Notes: generated by a model not told the origin, from the sequence alone. Positions 17,065 through 26,636 are shown, counted from the first letter of the stretch. The stretch: DNA of 64,000 nt from Maribacter algicola (GCF_003933245.1 NZ_QUSX01000003.1:124001-188000), one strand, 5' to 3'. Made by a program: numbers and translations.

Positions 17065-17814
17065 TTAATTTGTTCTAATAGTTTTTAAATAATCTTTGTA
17101 AAGATTCAAAGTCTCCTTAATCATTGCAGATACTCCATTTCCTGTGATGGTGGCTCCGGCCAAGGCATCCACTTCATTATCCTCTTTATCATTGTTCAGG
17201 GGATCGTTATTCCCTTTTGCCACATTGATTCCTGCATATCTGGTACCAGCCATGATACTTTCCCCAGTGAAATCATCCATGAAATATCGCTGGTTAATAT
17301 TGGCTCCCAGACCAGGGGTTTCACCCTTATGATCAAAAAATACCCCTTGAACGATCATTTTATCATCTAAAGCAATGTATCCCCAGATATCGTCCCATAA
17401 TCCCTTCCCGTACATTGGAATGACGTAAAACTTCTTTCCGTCCTTTTCACCAATGAACAAAGGCAATTCAGGTGTTTCACCTTTTTTTGCCAAGGCCAAT
17501 TGCTTTTTCATATCGATCAGATACGCCTCGTCATTATCTACAATCTGGTCCCCTTTAATTATAATTTGCTCGGTTATATATTGGGAAAACTTATCTTCCA
17601 CAATATCCGTAGGGACAAAATTTACGCTTCCTTCATCCACATTATCGTTGATTCCCATAGCATAGAGGATGTTTTGCTGTTTCTCAAAACGCATATTTTC
17701 GTTGATTCTACCACTTAATCCAGTGGCCAAAAAAGCGAGTATGGACCCTACCACGATTACCATAACCGAGGCAAAAACCACGGTGTATACATTTTTATCT
17801 GTATTGATTGCCAT
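17065..17814 (-). CDS. nqrC: Na+-translocating NADH:quinone reductase subunit C
   Basis: Carries one covalent FMN. The 249-residue protein has one N-terminal membrane helix (VVFASVMVIVVGSILAFLA) and an FMN-binding domain facing the periplasm. The flavinylation motif Dxx(S/A)GAT is present as DALAGAT at residues 216-222, so T222 is the expected FMN attachment site for ApbE. The domain also shows GLWDDIWGYIALD and GETPGLGANI, both typical of NqrC/RnfG. Located between nqrB (2 bases) and nqrD. Confidence 0.96.
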   Translation of the reverse strand: MAINTDKNVYTVVFASVMVIVVGSILAFLATGLSGRINENMRFEKQQNILYAMGINDNVDEGSVNFVPTDIVEDKFSQYITEQIIIKGDQIVDNDEAYLIDMKKQLALAKKGETPELPLFIGEKDGKKFYVIPMYGKGLWDDIWGYIALDDKMIVQGVFFDHKGETPGLGANINQRYFMDDFTGESIMAGTRYAGINVAKGNNDPLNNDKEDNEVDALAGATITGNGVSAMIKETLNLYKDYLKTIRTN

Positions 17815-17816
17815 AA

Positions 17817-19079
17817 TTAAACCGTTTCTACTTTTAGTTCTTCAGCCTTACCGTCCGTATCCTTTGGGAGCACAACGGCGTTCTTAAATCTTTTCATTCT
17901 CCTATTTATGTTGGCTTTCACCACATAATGATCAATGGTAGGAGCGAATACGTTCATCAAAAGTATCGCCAAGAAAACTCCCTCTGGATAAGCGGGATTG
18001 AAAACCCTTATCATTACCGAAATAAAACCGATAAAGAAGCCGTAAATCCATTTTCCCCTATTGGTCTGCGAACCCGTTACGGGATCGGTCGCCATATAGA
18101 CAATACCAAATGCCAAACCACCAACAATTAGGTGTTTCCAAAAATCAAAACTCATCAAGCCATAAAATTTACTGGTCTCGGTTATCCAACCAAATTCTAC
18201 AACTTGGTTAAAAATGAATCCCATGACCAAGGAACCGATTATGGCACTCAACATTATCCTCCAACTGGCAATCTTACTAAAAACCAAAAAGAGTCCTCCG
18301 ATCAAAATCAAAAGCGTAGAAGTTTCTCCCACTGAACCAGGAATAAAACCAAAGAACATGTCCGAGACGGAATAACTTATATCCGCATTTTGGGCCAAAG
18401 ACCCCAGAATGGTCTCGCCGGATATGGCATCGGGGCCACCGGCCCTTTCCACGGCACCGTGTACCCAGACCTTGTCACCACTCATCCATGTAGGGTAGGC
18501 AAAAAATAGAAAGGCCCGTATTGTAAGTGCTGGATTCAAAATATTCATCCCTGTACCGCCAAATACTTCCTTACCGATTACCACCCCAAAAACAACGGCA
18601 ACGGCCAACATCCATAGTGGGGTATCCACAGGAACGATCAAAGGAACCAACATTCCCGTTACCAAGTATCCCTCTTCTACTTCATGGCCTTTTATAACAG
18701 CAAATATAAACTCAACAATAAGGCCCACACCATAGGATACGATTACCAAGGGTAAGACCTTAAGTATACCAATCCAAAAATTATCCCATGTCAAAAAGTT
18801 TTCGAACAAAGACAAACTGCGAGGTGTTCCATTTGCCGCATCAATGGCGGCAAAGTGTTGGTATCCCGCATTGAACATGGAAAAAATAAGCACGGGTACA
18901 AGTGCCATGATGACCGTGTTCATGGTTCTCTTCAAATCATCGGCCGCCTTTACGTGCGTGCCGCCATGTGTGGTTTCATTAGGAGTAAACAAGAATGTAT
19001 GGAAGGCATTGAAGGCAGGCGCCATCTTTTTACCCTGATACTTCAGTTTTAACTCATGCATTTTACTTTTTAAGCTCAT
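17817..19079 (-). CDS. nqrB: Na+-translocating NADH:quinone reductase subunit B (SGET flavinylation site)
   Basis: Large membrane subunit (420 residues, about ten helices) that binds riboflavin and covalent FMN and forms the main Na+ channel. Family segments are clear: GMNILNPALTIRAFLFFAYP, ATDPVTGSQTNRGKWIYGF and PEGVFLAILLMNVFAP. The covalent FMN motif, SGAT in most characterised homologues, reads DAISGET at residues 217-223 here: alanine is replaced by glutamate while the acceptor threonine (T223) and SG are kept. Gene order and 3-base spacing to nqrA are standard. Confidence 0.96.
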   Translation of the reverse strand: MSLKSKMHELKLKYQGKKMAPAFNAFHTFLFTPNETTHGGTHVKAADDLKRTMNTVIMALVPVLIFSMFNAGYQHFAAIDAANGTPRSLSLFENFLTWDNFWIGILKVLPLVIVSYGVGLIVEFIFAVIKGHEVEEGYLVTGMLVPLIVPVDTPLWMLAVAVVFGVVIGKEVFGGTGMNILNPALTIRAFLFFAYPTWMSGDKVWVHGAVERAGGPDAISGETILGSLAQNADISYSVSDMFFGFIPGSVGETSTLLILIGGLFLVFSKIASWRIMLSAIIGSLVMGFIFNQVVEFGWITETSKFYGLMSFDFWKHLIVGGLAFGIVYMATDPVTGSQTNRGKWIYGFFIGFISVMIRVFNPAYPEGVFLAILLMNVFAPTIDHYVVKANINRRMKRFKNAVVLPKDTDGKAEELKVETV

Positions 19080-19082
19080 ATC

Positions 19083-20435
19083 TTATCCTATTTCTTTTTG
19101 CAATAAATCCAATCCTTCACGAATGATTTTTTGATGGGGTTGTTTGGAAATACAAATAAATTCAGTTAAAGAAAAATCCTCAGGTGCCACTTCATAAAGT
19201 CCTAATTGTTCCATTTCATCCAAGTCCTGAACCATACAGGCCTTTAAAAGCTGTAATGGGTAAATATCCATTGGAAAAACCTCCTCATACTGCCCAGTTA
19301 CCACAAATGCCCTGTGTTCGCCATTGGTGTTCGTGGTCAAGTCGTACTTCTTCTTGGGTTGCAACCATGAAAAAGTCAATGCTCTAGTTGTTGAAACTTT
19401 ATTGAAAATGGGTTTGTTCCATCCAAATAATTCATAATCATCCCCTTCCGGGATAACCGTTACAGCATTGTTATAGAATCCCAAATGCCCGTCAGGCCCG
19501 CTTTTTAATCCCGTAAGAACATCGCCGTTAATGACCCTGAAGTTTTCTTCGTTTACACCGCTGGCATATAAAAAAGTAGAAATTTCAGCACCTATTTTGG
19601 TAGTGTAGTATTTAGGGGATTTAACGGATGAACCAGCCAAGGCCACGATTCTTTCAGCATTGAACTTTCCAGTCAAGAAATATTCCCCGATGATGACCAA
19701 ATCATGAGGGGATACGGTCCATACCAACTCACCTTTATTGATAGGGTCAATTTTATTTATCTGTGTTCCGACCAATCCCGCAGGATGTGGACCAGAAACC
19801 TTGTGCAGCTCGATACCTTTTAGACCGGCCAATGGAGAGTTCCCCGAAGCACCCACGGAAACATGAATTTTTCCTGGGGTAAGTTTGGCCAAAGCGGATA
19901 TGGCCGCCTGCAATTCTTCTTCCTTTCCCTTTAACACATAATCAAAATCGGCCGCCAAGGGAGCTGTTGCATAGCCTGAAATAAAAATTGCCTTGGGCGT
20001 TGTCTTGGGATCGGCAATTACGTCATAGGGACGTTGCTTAACGAAAGGCCAGCATCCAGATTTCAAAAGAGCGGCCTTGATATCCTGCCCTGATGCCTTT
20101 TCCAAATCCATCTTTTTGTGCTCGACCACCTCTTGGTTCTTATCGGCCAGAATCTTTACCTTGAGGATTCTTCTTCGTGCGCCCCTTTCTATTTCAACCA
20201 ATTCCCCACTAACAGGGGAAACGAACAGCATCTCCTCATTACCTTTATTGTAGAACAAGGGTTCCCCAGCTTTTACCTCGGCCCCTTCCTTCAATAACAT
20301 CTTTGGAGTTATTCCGTGAAAATCATTAAGATTGATTGTGTAAACATTGCTCAGGACCGCTTTTGAAGTAGACAATTCGGCAGCTCCTACCAAATTGATA
20401 TCCAGTCCTTTTTTAATTCGAATGTCCTTTGACAT
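19083..20435 (-). CDS. nqrA: Na+-translocating NADH:quinone reductase subunit A
   Basis: Peripheral cytoplasmic subunit of the Na+ pump, first gene of the operon. The 450-residue product starts MSKDIRIKKGLDINLVGAAE. It has the RnfC/NqrA barrel-sandwich features (PKMLLKEGAEVKAGEPLFYN, FVSPVSGELVEIERGARR) and the conserved segment GPHPAGLVGTQINKIDPINK. No iron-sulfur cysteines are expected for NqrA, and none are arranged in CxxC clusters. The 151 bases upstream hold the divergent promoters for nqr and the type IX plug gene. Confidence 0.97.
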   Translation of the reverse strand: MSKDIRIKKGLDINLVGAAELSTSKAVLSNVYTINLNDFHGITPKMLLKEGAEVKAGEPLFYNKGNEEMLFVSPVSGELVEIERGARRRILKVKILADKNQEVVEHKKMDLEKASGQDIKAALLKSGCWPFVKQRPYDVIADPKTTPKAIFISGYATAPLAADFDYVLKGKEEELQAAISALAKLTPGKIHVSVGASGNSPLAGLKGIELHKVSGPHPAGLVGTQINKIDPINKGELVWTVSPHDLVIIGEYFLTGKFNAERIVALAGSSVKSPKYYTTKIGAEISTFLYASGVNEENFRVINGDVLTGLKSGPDGHLGFYNNAVTVIPEGDDYELFGWNKPIFNKVSTTRALTFSWLQPKKKYDLTTNTNGEHRAFVVTGQYEEVFPMDIYPLQLLKACMVQDLDEMEQLGLYEVAPEDFSLTEFICISKQPHQKIIREGLDLLQKEIG

Positions 20436-20586
20436 ATTATTGTAGACCTTAGGTTAACAAAATTTGCTGCGAATTTACTACTAAATGAAAAGTTTTCATA
20501 ATAATTAACCATAATTTAGGCATTCCATCGAGGTAAATTTTTTAGGCATCCTTTTTGTTTACCTTTAAGCCAAATATTATTGTTAA

Positions 20587-21834
20587 ATGCGATTATTCCT
20601 TAAACAAATATCGTTAAGTATACTTTGCCTACAAAGTATGATTGGCCAGGTCCAAAAAGAAAAAAACCCGCCCGACCATATTAAGTCCATCGTATTCAGG
20701 GGGCCTACGGACGATCAATTCCCAGTGGTACAGATTGGTGAAACCATTAAGCTGGAATTTGACGACCTCTTGGCAAATGAACAGGATTACTATTATAAGA
20801 TTATTCACTGTGATTATGACTGGACTCCTTCGGACCTGCTAAAATCCCAATACTTGGATGGTATAGATAACCAACGTATCATTAATTACGAGAATAGTTA
20901 CACTACTTTGGAGACCTATTCCAATTACCAGCTCACCATCCCGAACGAAAATGTGCGCCTCAAGGTAACCGGTAACTTTCTAATTGAAATTTATAACAAC
21001 AGTTACGAACTCCAATTCTCAAGAAGGTTTATCGTATATAAGGATATTGTAAAAGTAGGTGCAGAGGTGAAGCGTTCGCGGGATTTTAATTTTCTGAACG
21101 AAAAGCAAGTGGTTCACTTTAGAATCAATCCGGGTAATTTTCAATTGGTAAATCCCAAACAAGAGGTGAAAGTGGCCTTAATTCAGAACAATCATTGGGA
21201 CAATGCCATCTATGATATAAAACCACAATTTACTTTGGGATCGGAATTGGTCTATAGATATGACCAAGAAACCGCATTCTTTGGAGGTAATGAGTATTTA
21301 TTGTTCGACACCAGTGATTTGCGCGCACCCAGTTCACAAATTGCAAGAATAGAAATGGGAGATCTTTACAATCATTACCTTTTTAGTGATGATTTTAGGG
21401 CCAATGAGCCCTACACCTATTTTCCTGATATTAATGGCGACTTTGTCATTAGGACCTTGCAAGGTGATGATGCCTCTAGGGAAGCAGAATACACCAAAGT
21501 CCATTTTAGCCTCCCGTACACGGAAGTCCTGGGACTTGATGATGTCTATATTTTTGGGAAATTCAACAACTATGACCTATCCGAAGAAAACAAAATGTTA
21601 TATAATCCGGAGACAGGAATGATGGAGGCCACCTTGGTACTAAAACAAGGATTTTACAATTATAAATACGTTACCAAAAACGATGCCGGGGAAATAAATT
21701 TGAATATTGTGGGCGGTAATTTCCATTTTACGGAAAACAATTATTTGATCTTGGTATATTACAGAAATTTTGGAGACCTTTACGATAGTATTATAGGAGT
21801 GGGCTCAACAAATTCCAGAACCATCAGCAACTGA
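20587..21834 (+). CDS. Type IX secretion system plug protein (DUF5103/PlugT9SS)
   Basis: In the Flavobacterium type IX translocon the Plug protein closes the periplasmic side of the giant SprA barrel when PorV is absent. This 415-residue protein fits that family in length and motifs: a signal peptide (MRLFLKQISLSILCLQSMIG), IHCDYDWTPSDLLKSQYLDG, a long beta-rich middle, and the C-terminal segment FSDDFRANEPY, VYIFGKFNNYDL, QGFYNYKYV. It is divergent from nqrA and 30 bases upstream of the DUF3667 gene. It is not adjacent to other type IX genes, as is usual because these genes are scattered in Flavobacteria. Confidence 0.88.
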   Translation: MRLFLKQISLSILCLQSMIGQVQKEKNPPDHIKSIVFRGPTDDQFPVVQIGETIKLEFDDLLANEQDYYYKIIHCDYDWTPSDLLKSQYLDGIDNQRIINYENSYTTLETYSNYQLTIPNENVRLKVTGNFLIEIYNNSYELQFSRRFIVYKDIVKVGAEVKRSRDFNFLNEKQVVHFRINPGNFQLVNPKQEVKVALIQNNHWDNAIYDIKPQFTLGSELVYRYDQETAFFGGNEYLLFDTSDLRAPSSQIARIEMGDLYNHYLFSDDFRANEPYTYFPDINGDFVIRTLQGDDASREAEYTKVHFSLPYTEVLGLDDVYIFGKFNNYDLSEENKMLYNPETGMMEATLVLKQGFYNYKYVTKNDAGEINLNIVGGNFHFTENNYLILVYYRNFGDLYDSIIGVGSTNSRTISN

Positions 21835-21864
21835 TTTCAAGGGTCCCCAATAAGCCAACAACCC

Positions 21865-22995
21865 ATGGAGACCAAACCAAGTGTTAATACTAAAGGCCGA
21901 TATCAACTGCGATATAGGGGGGTAGAATGCCTGAACTGTGGTCACCCATTGGATATTAGTGACAAGTACTGCCCAAATTGTTCACAGGCCAACAGTACCA
22001 AAAAGCTGACACTAAAGGATTTTTTCGAGGAATTTTTTTCCAATATTATTTCCTACGATTCCAAATTGTTCAGAACCCTTGGGTCACTCCTATTGCGCCC
22101 TGGTAGGATTACCAAAGCATATATCTCTGGGCGACGTGTTTCCTATACAAACCCCTTTAGGTTTCTTCTGAGCTTGGCCATCATTTACTTTCTTTTGGTT
22201 GGTTTTTCCAGCAATTTTGAACGATTAAATCGATTTGGCTCTGAGTCCAATCAACTCCCTATCAATTTTGGAAGCACTCTTATGGAAGAGTTTGATTTTG
22301 GGGAAGCAGAGAAGGACACGGAACAAATGTTGGCCCAATTGGACTCCTTGGAACTCAAAGAGCTCATTTCCGAACAAATGCGGATTAAGGATTCCATTAT
22401 CCTTGCCGACCCAAAAAAACAAATTGAGGCTGCTTCTGAAAAATCCCTTTTAGGTTCTTTGTTTCGCAAACGTGAAATATTTTCAACCTTGATTCAAAAG
22501 GACACCTTATACGTCTTTGATGATGCTAGGGAAAAGTATTCACTTGAAGGCAATTGGCACAACAATGTATCCTTCAATATGGCGCAAAGTTTAATCCGGG
22601 TAAAAAGACAGCCAGGGGCCTATTTGAGTTCCGTTTTTTCAAAGTTGCCATTTACCACATTTTTCTTTTTACCGGTGTTCTCAATTTTCATTTGGTTGGC
22701 CTATATCAGAAAAAAACATACTTATACCGATCATTTGATCTTTAGTTTCCACAATCAATCTTTGTTCTTTATCTTGCTCATTATTAGCTATTTGATTGAT
22801 AGTGTTTTTGGGATAGCCACCAATGGTATTTTTATCTTGATTTTTGCAGTTTACCTGTATAAGGCCATGCGAAATTTTTATGATCAAGGTAGGTTTAAAA
22901 CTATTGTTAAATATATTTTCCTAAATACTATTTTCGTTATTTTAGCTTTTGTAGGAGCTGCACTATTGTTTGCAGGTAGTATGTTCACCTATTAA
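21865..22995 (+). CDS. DUF3667 membrane protein with N-terminal zinc ribbon
   Basis: The 376-residue protein starts with a zinc-ribbon motif, CLNC at residues 22-25 and CPNC at 36-39. The family segment DFFEEFFSNIISYDSKLFRT and LLLRPGRITKAYISGRRV follows. There are then several membrane helices (FRFLLSLAIIYFLLVGF, TTFFFLPVFSIFIWLAYI, FILLIISYLIDSVFG, IFLNTIFVILAFVGAALLF). A charged insert of about 130 residues separates the first helix from the rest. The family is common in Bacteroidetes and its function is unknown. apaG begins 5 bases after the stop, so they are co-transcribed. Confidence 0.85.
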   Translation: METKPSVNTKGRYQLRYRGVECLNCGHPLDISDKYCPNCSQANSTKKLTLKDFFEEFFSNIISYDSKLFRTLGSLLLRPGRITKAYISGRRVSYTNPFRFLLSLAIIYFLLVGFSSNFERLNRFGSESNQLPINFGSTLMEEFDFGEAEKDTEQMLAQLDSLELKELISEQMRIKDSIILADPKKQIEAASEKSLLGSLFRKREIFSTLIQKDTLYVFDDAREKYSLEGNWHNNVSFNMAQSLIRVKRQPGAYLSSVFSKLPFTTFFFLPVFSIFIWLAYIRKKHTYTDHLIFSFHNQSLFFILLIISYLIDSVFGIATNGIFILIFAVYLYKAMRNFYDQGRFKTIVKYIFLNTIFVILAFVGAALLFAGSMFTY

Positions 22996-23000
22996 GAATT

Positions 23001-23387
23001 ATGACAACACAAGTTACCAAAGGCATTAAGATTTCGGTTAAAACGAATTTTGAAGGCACCTTCTTCAAAAATTACAAAATGCATTATGCTTTTGGATATA
23101 CCATAACGATTGAGAACCAAAGTAAGGATTCCGTTCAACTTACCTCTCGCCATTGGAGAATCTATGACTCCTTGAACGATGTTGAAACTTTGGATGGCGA
23201 AGGCGTAATCGGAAAAAAACCTGTAATAAAGCCTGGGGAGTCCCACACTTATAATTCTGGGTGTCTCTTAACTTCTCCCATCGGAGCCATGAAAGGTCAT
23301 TACAACATGATTAATTTCTCTACGACAGAAAATTTTAGGGTTTACATCCCAACATTCAAATTCAGTGCGCCTTTTGCCTTAAACTAA
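23001..23387 (+). CDS. apaG: ApaG-domain protein
   Basis: A 128-residue protein covering the whole ApaG fold, an immunoglobulin-like beta sandwich. Diagnostic stretches are HYAFGYTITIENQSKDSVQL, SRHWRIYDS, GEGVIGKKPVIKPGESHTYN and GAMKGHYNM. ApaG is named for Co2+/Mg2+ effects in enterics but its biochemical role is unsettled. The gene follows DUF3667 at 5 bases; pruA downstream has its own -7 box. Family assignment is secure. Confidence 0.93.
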   Translation: MTTQVTKGIKISVKTNFEGTFFKNYKMHYAFGYTITIENQSKDSVQLTSRHWRIYDSLNDVETLDGEGVIGKKPVIKPGESHTYNSGCLLTSPIGAMKGHYNMINFSTTENFRVYIPTFKFSAPFALN

Positions 23388-23432
23388 ATAGCTTTTAACC
23401 TCAAATTAGTTTTTAGTGCAATACCCTTTTAG

Positions 23433-23440
23433 TACTTTTG
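23433..23440 (+). promoter_or_regulatory. -7 promoter box for pruA
   Basis: TACTTTTG matches TAnnTTTG, 33 bases before the pruA ATG at 23474, in the gap after apaG. Confidence 0.5.
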
Positions 23441-23473
23441 GTCAACTACTAATTTTAAAAATAAAAATTGACC

Positions 23474-25102
23474 ATGGGCAAAGGATTTTTTCAAGTACCG
23501 GCCGCCATTAATGAGCCAATCAAAAGCTATGCGCCAGGCACACCTGAGCGCGACGAAGTCTTAAAACAATATAAATCCTATTACAATAGTACAATTGATG
23601 TACCAATGTATATTGGACGTAATGAGGTAAGGACGGGTAATACCAAGCCAATGTCCCCCCCTCACGACCATCAACACATTCTGGGCCATTATCATGTAGC
23701 CGAAAAAAAGCATATTGAAGATGCCATTTCCAATTGTTTGGAATCCAGGAATGCTTGGGCAAACCTGACCTGGGAGCAACGGGCTGCAGTTTTTCTAAAA
23801 GCGGCCGAACTTATTGCCGGACCATACAGGGCAAAAATCAACGCTGCCACCATGTTGGCGCAGTCAAAAACCATCCATCAAGCGGAGATTGATTCCGCCT
23901 GTGAACTTATCGACTTTCTTAGATTCAATGTGGAATATATGTCCCAAATTTATGAGGAGCAACCCTATTCCTCCGAAGGCATCTGGAACCGCGTGGAATA
24001 TAGGCCTCTAGAAGGCTTCGTTTATGCCATAACACCGTTCAACTTTACGGCCATTGCCGGAAATCTGCCGGCTAGTGCCGCCATGATGGGGAACGTAGTG
24101 GTATGGAAACCTAGTGACAGCCAAATATTCTCAGCGAAAGTAATTGTGGACATATTTAAAGAAGCCGGTTTGCCGGATGGTGTTATCAATGTGGTGTATG
24201 GGGATCCGGTAATGATAACCGAAACAATATTGGCCAGTCCTGATTTTTCTGGTATTCATTTTACAGGATCAACACATGTATTCAAGGAACTTTGGAAACA
24301 AATTGGCAATAATATCCACATATACAAAACCTATCCAAGGATCGTAGGGGAAACTGGGGGTAAGGATTTTATAATTGCGCATCCTACGGCAAAACCAAAG
24401 CAAGTTGCTACGGCAATCACTCGGGGGGCTTTTGAATTCCAAGGACAGAAATGTAGTGCCGCTTCAAGGGTATATCTACCAAAATCGACTTCTAAGGAGA
24501 TTCTTGATCAGGTTAAAAAAGATGTGGAATCGTTTAACAAACCAGGTTCTCCTGAAAATATGGGCAATTTTATCACCGCCGTCATTCATGAAGGTTCTTT
24601 TGATAAACTAGCAAAATATATCGATCAAGCAAAAAATGATAAGGAAGCAGAAATCATTGTTGGCGGAGGATATGATAAATCAAAAGGATATTTCATAGAA
24701 CCTACAGTTATTTTAACTACAAACCCGCATTATACCACCATGGAAACAGAGCTTTTTGGCCCAGTGGTAACTGTATATGTTTACGAAGACACAGAATGGT
24801 CCAAAACATTGGAGTTGGTAGATAGTACTTCGGAATATGCATTAACCGGAGCCGTACTTTCTCAAGACAGGTATGCAATAGATGAGGCCACCAAGACATT
24901 GCAAAATTGTGCGGGAAACTTTTACATAAACGATAAACCAACCGGAGCCGTAGTAGGCCAACAACCTTTTGGTGGTGCTAGAGCTTCTGGAACCAACGAT
25001 AAGGCAGGGTCGGCACAAAATCTATTAAGATGGGTCTCCCCAAGATTGATAAAGGAGACGTTTATAACACCAGAAGATTACAGATACCCCTTTTTAGGTT
25101 AA
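23474..25102 (+). CDS. pruA: L-glutamate gamma-semialdehyde dehydrogenase (1-pyrroline-5-carboxylate dehydrogenase)
   Basis: Oxidises glutamate semialdehyde to glutamate with NAD, the second step of proline breakdown. The 542-residue length and N-terminus (GKGFFQVPAAINEPIKSYAP) match the stand-alone Bacteroidetes and eukaryote type, not the PutA fusion. The aldehyde dehydrogenase signature GETGGKDFIIAH, the catalytic cysteine in FQGQKCSAASR and ELFGPVVTVYVY are all present. An in-frame TTG lies 6 bases upstream, but the ATG at 23474 gives the family start. No proline dehydrogenase gene is nearby. Confidence 0.96.
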   Translation: MGKGFFQVPAAINEPIKSYAPGTPERDEVLKQYKSYYNSTIDVPMYIGRNEVRTGNTKPMSPPHDHQHILGHYHVAEKKHIEDAISNCLESRNAWANLTWEQRAAVFLKAAELIAGPYRAKINAATMLAQSKTIHQAEIDSACELIDFLRFNVEYMSQIYEEQPYSSEGIWNRVEYRPLEGFVYAITPFNFTAIAGNLPASAAMMGNVVVWKPSDSQIFSAKVIVDIFKEAGLPDGVINVVYGDPVMITETILASPDFSGIHFTGSTHVFKELWKQIGNNIHIYKTYPRIVGETGGKDFIIAHPTAKPKQVATAITRGAFEFQGQKCSAASRVYLPKSTSKEILDQVKKDVESFNKPGSPENMGNFITAVIHEGSFDKLAKYIDQAKNDKEAEIIVGGGYDKSKGYFIEPTVILTTNPHYTTMETELFGPVVTVYVYEDTEWSKTLELVDSTSEYALTGAVLSQDRYAIDEATKTLQNCAGNFYINDKPTGAVVGQQPFGGARASGTNDKAGSAQNLLRWVSPRLIKETFITPEDYRYPFLG

Positions 25103-25209
25103 GTATTTGAATTTTAATAAACTAAGGTCCAATTAACAAAGATTTTGATTACATTTAAGAGGTGTTTTTGGAAAATCTGGAAACACCTTCAACCTTAAAA
25201 AACACTATA

Positions 25210-25725
25210 ATGAAAAAATTAGTTTCGCTCATCTGCATGTTCATGGCAATTGGTTTTACCCATGCACAAGAAAATTTAACACAGAATACCATCCAAGGGC
25301 TACTTAAAGGCAATCAAGATCAGGTTATTCAACTTGCCGAGGCCTTCTCCGAGGAACAGTATGACTGGAGACCGATGGAGGGCGTTAATTCAGTTGCCGA
25401 AGCACTCCTTCATGTTGCGGGGTCTAACTATTTTATTGGATCAAAAATGGGATTTGCCCCACCAGAAGAGGTCGATGTAATGGGATTGACAAAAATAACA
25501 GGAAAGTCAAATATTATTGCCGCCCTAAAAAAATCCAATGCCTGGGTATTGGACAAAGTAGGTGAGGTAGAAAGCAGTGAATTGGGAAGCGAAGTTGATT
25601 TTGGCTTTATGAAAATGAACAAATTAGGAGGTCTTTTGATCATAATGGAGCATAACGGGGAACATAAAGGACAGTTAATAGCCTATGCCCGTTCCAATGG
25701 AGTTGTTCCGCCATGGAGCGAATAA
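25210..25725 (+). CDS. DinB-like protein with signal peptide
   Basis: The 171-residue product starts MKKLVSLICMFMAIGFTHA, a good signal peptide, followed by a DinB four-helix bundle. Candidate metal histidines are in EALLHVAGSNYF (about residue 72) and in MEHNGEHKGQLIAYAR (about residues 150-154), matching the H...HxxxH pattern of the family. An upstream in-frame start at 25162 would hide the signal peptide, so the ATG at 25210 is preferred. Family members are metal-dependent enzymes or thiol transferases, mostly cytoplasmic, so an exported one is less usual. A strong terminator follows. Confidence 0.85.
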   Translation: MKKLVSLICMFMAIGFTHAQENLTQNTIQGLLKGNQDQVIQLAEAFSEEQYDWRPMEGVNSVAEALLHVAGSNYFIGSKMGFAPPEEVDVMGLTKITGKSNIIAALKKSNAWVLDKVGEVESSELGSEVDFGFMKMNKLGGLLIIMEHNGEHKGQLIAYARSNGVVPPWSE

Positions 25726-25743
25726 TTCTTTATAGAACTATAA

Positions 25744-25772
25744 ATAAAAAGCGCCAATTCGGCGCTTTTTTT
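25744..25772 (+). terminator. Terminator after the DinB-like gene
   Basis: AAAAAGCGCC, loop AATTC, GGCGCTTTTTTT: a GC-rich stem and T run, 20 bases after the stop. The 228 bases between here and the rsmG stop at 26001 are AT-rich with no supported gene. Confidence 0.88.
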
Positions 25773-26000
25773 ATACGTAAAATCAATCTTACGGATAATT
25801 TAAATGTAAATTTAACGTTAATTAATTGTAAACTAAATGTTTTATTTCGAATTTTACAATTGAGTATGAATACTTTATCTAAAACATATCAAATTACTAA
25901 GCTCTATTTTTGCTGCATTCGAATCCATTTTTGGAACCGACTGAAAAAATATGCGAAGAAATATCGACTAAGCTACTATGGTCTACTCAGTTTGTAACTA

Positions 26001-26636
26001 TTAACCCTTAAATTTGAGCGGGAGATAAACCACCTTCTTCGTTTCAAAGAATTCGTCTTCAAAATAGTCTGCAAGTTCAAAGGTTTCTACATTTCTATAA
26101 GCCTCCAACTCGTCCATTAAATCGCCACCTTTCAAATACAAAATACCATTTCTTCTTTCATGCAGGGACTCTTTTTTGATTTTTCCCTTTACCCAATGCA
26201 CAAATGTTGGCATAGCGGCCACTGCTCTGCTGACAATAAAATCAAATTGCTTTGGAACTTGCTCCACCCTAGAATTTACCGTTTGCACATTTTCCAGTTT
26301 TAGACCTTCCACTACTTCATCCACTACCTTGATTTTTTTACCTATGGAATCCACAAGGGTAAATTTCGCATTCGGATAGAGGATAGCGAGAGGAACTCCC
26401 GGAAAACCTCCACCAGTGCCAACATCCAAAATCTCTGCTCCATTATTGAAAGCTTGAACCTTGGCAATTCCCAAAGAATGTAGTACGTGTCTCAAGTAGA
26501 GTTCATCGATGTCCTTCCTGGAAACTACATTGATTTTTTGGTTCCAATCCTTGTAAAGTTCTTCCAAAAGAATAATTTGATTCTTTTGTACTTCTGATAA
26601 ATTGGGAAAATATTTGAAAATGGTTTCGGCAGTCAT
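26001..26636 (-). CDS. rsmG: 16S rRNA (guanine527-N7)-methyltransferase
   Basis: Methylates G527 of 16S rRNA. The 211-residue protein shows the RsmG core: NVVSRKDIDELYLRHVLHSL near the N-terminus, the SAM-binding glycine loop ILDVGTGGGFPGVPLAILYP, FTLVDSIGKKIKVVDEVV and the FDFIVSRAVAAMP segment. Length and order are normal. It is a single-gene unit on the minus strand, upstream of a divergent desaturase gene. Confidence 0.96.
   Translation of the reverse strand: MTAETIFKYFPNLSEVQKNQIILLEELYKDWNQKINVVSRKDIDELYLRHVLHSLGIAKVQAFNNGAEILDVGTGGGFPGVPLAILYPNAKFTLVDSIGKKIKVVDEVVEGLKLENVQTVNSRVEQVPKQFDFIVSRAVAAMPTFVHWVKGKIKKESLHERRNGILYLKGGDLMDELEAYRNVETFELADYFEDEFFETKKVVYLPLKFKG

Noticed and set aside
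25713..25997. 94-codon open frame after the DinB-like gene
   Set aside because: It runs through the terminator hairpin at 25744-25772, is AT-driven (Asn, Leu, Ile, Lys) and resembles no family. A shorter start at 25866 gives 43 basic residues with no support.
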